From NCBI GenBank assembly GCA_009602735.1, contig WELA01004268.1, forward strand, positions 733,588-797,587: a DNA stretch of 64,000 nucleotides. The letters run 5' to 3'. Below are positions 55,823 to 64,000 of the stretch, in pieces. Below the pieces are notes generated by a model. It was not told where the DNA came from. It saw only the letters and a program-made list of their open reading frames with translations, and did no database searches. This DNA is from Mesotaenium endlicherianum. Taxonomy: Eukaryota > Streptophyta > Zygnematophyceae > Zygnematales > Mesotaeniaceae. The translations under genes were made by a program, and so were the position numbers. Every line of letters starts with the position of its first letter. The stretch's first letter is position 1.

Positions 55823-56610
55823 TCACTAGTGATTGATTGCAGCCCTTCATCACGGTATCCAAAGGGTCTATCTTTTGTACACTAAGGTAAGGGAATTATA
55901 ATGACGCAGAATTTGCAGGTAAGTTCTTACAGCCATGTCCACTGCCAGCAGGGAACTTAGTTGAGCACGTAGCAGGAGGCTCAAGGTCCATTGCAGAGGC
56001 GTGAGCGTATCTCCAAGTAGAAAATAGTCACGCCAGTTTCAAAGTTGACTTATTGACCCAAATTTGCTAGAGATCATATGTAGCAGAGGGTGACCGGCAT
56101 TTTTCACGAGTGACTGGCTTATTTACAGATAGTAGCTTCGTGCTGCATGTTGCTCACCAGTGGAGTAGCTCTGAGTCAATGAACGCCGCCATGCTACTTC
56201 GCCTTATGTCCAAAACTTTTCATGCACCTCCCATTGATTATTCATTTGTAGCCAAGCACAAAAGCTTTCTGTTTCTGCATTGGGGAGACTCAGAGCAAGT
56301 ATTGCCAACGCAAAGCCATGTTTCTCAGGTGCTCTCGTATATTGGAAAGGAGACGTATGCATAAACATGTCCAATTCCAAAGTGCAGCTTTCTAAATAGA
56401 TGACATCAATAATATGCTTATCTTCGGCAGTCATTTGAATCCAAAAGGAGGGTGATAATATAGGTGACTAACAATATCACATATATTGCCAAGATAGACC
56501 AGCAAGGTCGTCTGAAGAAGATCATATGCAGAAGCCTGACAGTTGGCCAACTTCAAACAAATATGCACCCCATCTGTGATGTAAGTAGTCACCTGATTTC
56601 TAGATTTCCC
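55823..56610. other. Intergenic spacer
   Basis: Lies between the convergent ends of the Alba and SRPK genes. No gene-like signal; small ORFs here show no family features. Confidence 0.5.
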
Positions 56611-62003
<5,393 letters not shown>

Positions 62004-64000
62004 ATGACGCTCGCTCTTTCTAACGGACCAGGGTTAACAAGCTTGTCGCTATTAATCCCCCGGAGAACAAGGGCTGTGTATGGTACGCGTCAATTGCATC
62101 TGTTTGGGGGGCCTAAGTGTGCCAAGCAGTGCTCTAGATTACAGTTTCCAGCCGGCCTAAAGAATGAGATCCAGCCGAGAAGGAGGTTCGATGGCCTTGC
62201 AGGTCTCGGAAGGCATGGGTTGTGCACAAGTATCCCCGCACATGTTTATTATGCAGTAGACCAGACAGCAACCCACAGCCACTTTGACTCTGTCTCAGCT
62301 CCAGTGATCACAGCAACGTCGGACATTTCGGATGATACATTTTCCAGCAGTGAGCCAGATTCGGGGATCACAGGGCTGGAAATTCCATCCCCAAAAGCAC
62401 GCATTCGTGCAATACTAGAAGAAGCTGATGCAGTCAGTGACCTGGGAAAAGGCGTCGATGAAAATGCTCAAACTCTTCTGACTGCTGATGTCCGGGGCCC
62501 TTCCACACTGTATAGTTCTGAGGCAATACGGAAGAGACTGGATGCTGCAGTGTCTGAGTTAATAGAGTCAAACACCACAGAACAACCAGGGAAGGCAAGC
62601 CCGAAGCTTGGTCAGGGCACGTGGGAGGTTTTCTATGCTCCCCACATCAGCAGGTGCGTTCATAAGGGGGGCCTGATCTTAGACTTTTCAGCAGAAGACC
62701 TGCCTTTGAAAAACACCACAAAAGGATGTATTACTGACTGTACATGGAAATCAGAAAATGGTAAATTAAAACTAAGAAAAATATGCTCACAAACGTAATG
62801 AAGCAATCATGACCTGCCAGCGCGGACATGTCTGCATCGTGCATTGGGACGCAATTGCCATATAGCAAGCGAATGCACTCTTGATCATGTGCAACCGGCA
62901 GTCATTGCATTGCAGGTCCGATTCCTGCAGCTTCTGAGACTTATCAAGTATGTGTAGTTGTTGAAGCCATATTCCCGAAACATAGTGAGTGCAGAGAGTC
63001 GCATCCTGGTCGCGCTTATGTCTTGGTCCTGGCAACTTTGTCCAAACCAAAGGAACAAGGTGTGAGACAGAGTCGTGCATGCATGCTACTATGCTTCAAA
63101 CAAAGGGCACTCCTGCGCTTGTGATATTGTGTGTCCACGAGAGACATGACAAGGGCACCAGCCAGTGGCCGTGCGTCCGCCCTTGCTACTGGCACTCTGC
63201 CCCACCGTAGGAGCAAGGAGCAAGGAGCATTGTCTTCAACATTGCTCACTCCAGTCCTGTCATCAGCTGCCACTCAACTGCCATGCGTAAGTAAGATGCA
63301 GAGGTATCTGAAAATGTGTACTTGGGGAGTGGGGGGTTCTTTTTTAATGGGGTGGGGAGTGAGCTTGTACTCCAGGATGTCTTCAGTCATGGGGGTACAA
63401 TTTGACCCCATAAGGTACGTTCTGGAGGGCGACGTGATCTCCAGCAACGTGCAGTACAGCGCGCCCCTGCTTGGGAGCGGCTGGCTCAGTGCAGCTGGCG
63501 CGTTCAAACCGGCCGGCGACGAGGCCGTGGAGGTTCTGTTCAACTCGTTCTGGTGGGACGTGGGCGCGCAGAGCCTTCAGCCCAGCCCCCAGCTTCCCGT
63601 GAGTGGAGTGCATCGCTTTGCGCGTGATTGGGCACACGCTTGCGCATCTTTCTGATCATACAACTACCGTGCATGTCCTACGGCACATCCTGTCCGTAGG
63701 AGAACATGCCCGTGTCCCCCCCTGCCCCAGCTCCCACCCTCCCTCGCTGTCCCTCCTCCTCCCTCCCTCCCCCTCCGTGCCCCGCTCCCTCTCCTCCTCT
63801 CTCCCTCTCGCTCTCGCTCAATTGCTCTGAGCCGTTCATACATAAGCCTGGAAGGGTCATGCAGAGGGCAGGCGACGTGAGAGAGGGTCCACAGCATGCA
63901 AGACACTTAGTCGCCCTTCCACTTGCCTGTCTGCAGTTTCACCTCAATGTCTTGAAATCTGCTTGCTTGCAAAGAGTCCTGTTTGTTGCCGAGGGGGGGG
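62004..64000 (+). CDS. Plastid fibrillin / plastid-lipid-associated protein (PAP family), 3' end outside window
   Basis: Exon 1 is 62004-62653 (ATG 62004) and exon 2 is 63376-63598; the join is in frame (phase 2). A third exon may begin at about 63937 after CCTGTCTGCAG, but this is uncertain. The N-terminal ~60 residues are rich in Ser, Leu and Arg with few acids, typical of a chloroplast transit peptide. The PAP_fibrillin domain begins at TWEVFYAPHIS and continues GVQFDPIRYVLEGDVISSNV, YSAPLLGSGWLSAAGAF and VEVLFNSFWWDVG. Fibrillins associate with plastid lipids in plastoglobules, thylakoids or stroma. The WEVFYAPHI and GSGWLSA blocks recall the Arabidopsis PAP13-like subgroup, but the subgroup is not certain. 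The gene is truncated by the window end. Confidence 0.85.

Overview
This is a nuclear window from a photosynthetic eukaryote, most likely a green alga. GC-rich coding exons are split by GT-AG introns. The genes include a plant-type nuclear protein of the At2g19390/At4g29790 kind, an expansin, a plastid fibrillin and a malic enzyme with a long N-terminal extension. AT-richer intergenic DNA is packed with Ty3/gypsy chromoviral retrotransposons. There are no bacterial operons and no CRISPR arrays. No genus can be assigned from the sequence alone.

Layout. 1-6001 (+): 3' part of the At2g19390-like gene, 8 exons. 6825-28642: a ~5.7 kb DNA transposon (copy A) blown up to 21.8 kb by two nested LTR retrotransposons, Ty3-1 (9959-19198) and Ty3-2 (21381-28253). 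Ty3-2 itself carries an inverted solo LTR (25929-26672). 31075-32443 (+): nucleoredoxin-like protein lacking the redox cysteines. 33433-35386 (-): secreted expansin, 7 exons. 40615-46755: copy B of the same DNA transposon, apparently with both genes intact. 47108-54042 (-): malic enzyme, 11 exons. 54679-55822 (+): Alba-domain protein. 56611-61101 (-): SR-protein kinase (SRPK). 62004-64000 (+): start of a plastid fibrillin (PAP) gene that runs off the window.

The most notable content is the DNA transposon family. It carries two tail-to-tail genes. ORF2 (797 aa after removing an assembly duplication) shows the acidic triad and zinc-ligand layout of RAG1/Transib recombinases: a D, then a D followed 19 residues later by C-x2-C, then H-x4-H followed 20 residues later by E. 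All four transposon ends start with CACATGCA, and a second shared block (GACACTTA) lies 20-22 bp further in, which recalls a heptamer-spacer-second-element design. The partner ORF1 is a 378-aa zinc-ribbon/coiled-coil protein with no visible kelch repeats, so it does not look like RAG2. This may be an undescribed RAG1/Transib-related lineage in algae.

Several assembly scars are visible: one 121-bp N gap in a TC repeat, and four single-N joins, each flanked by the same sequence twice. One of these is a 352-bp duplication that falsely breaks ORF2 of copy B. All splice sites below were read by eye with phase checking. Every joined exon set keeps an open frame, but no transcript evidence was available.
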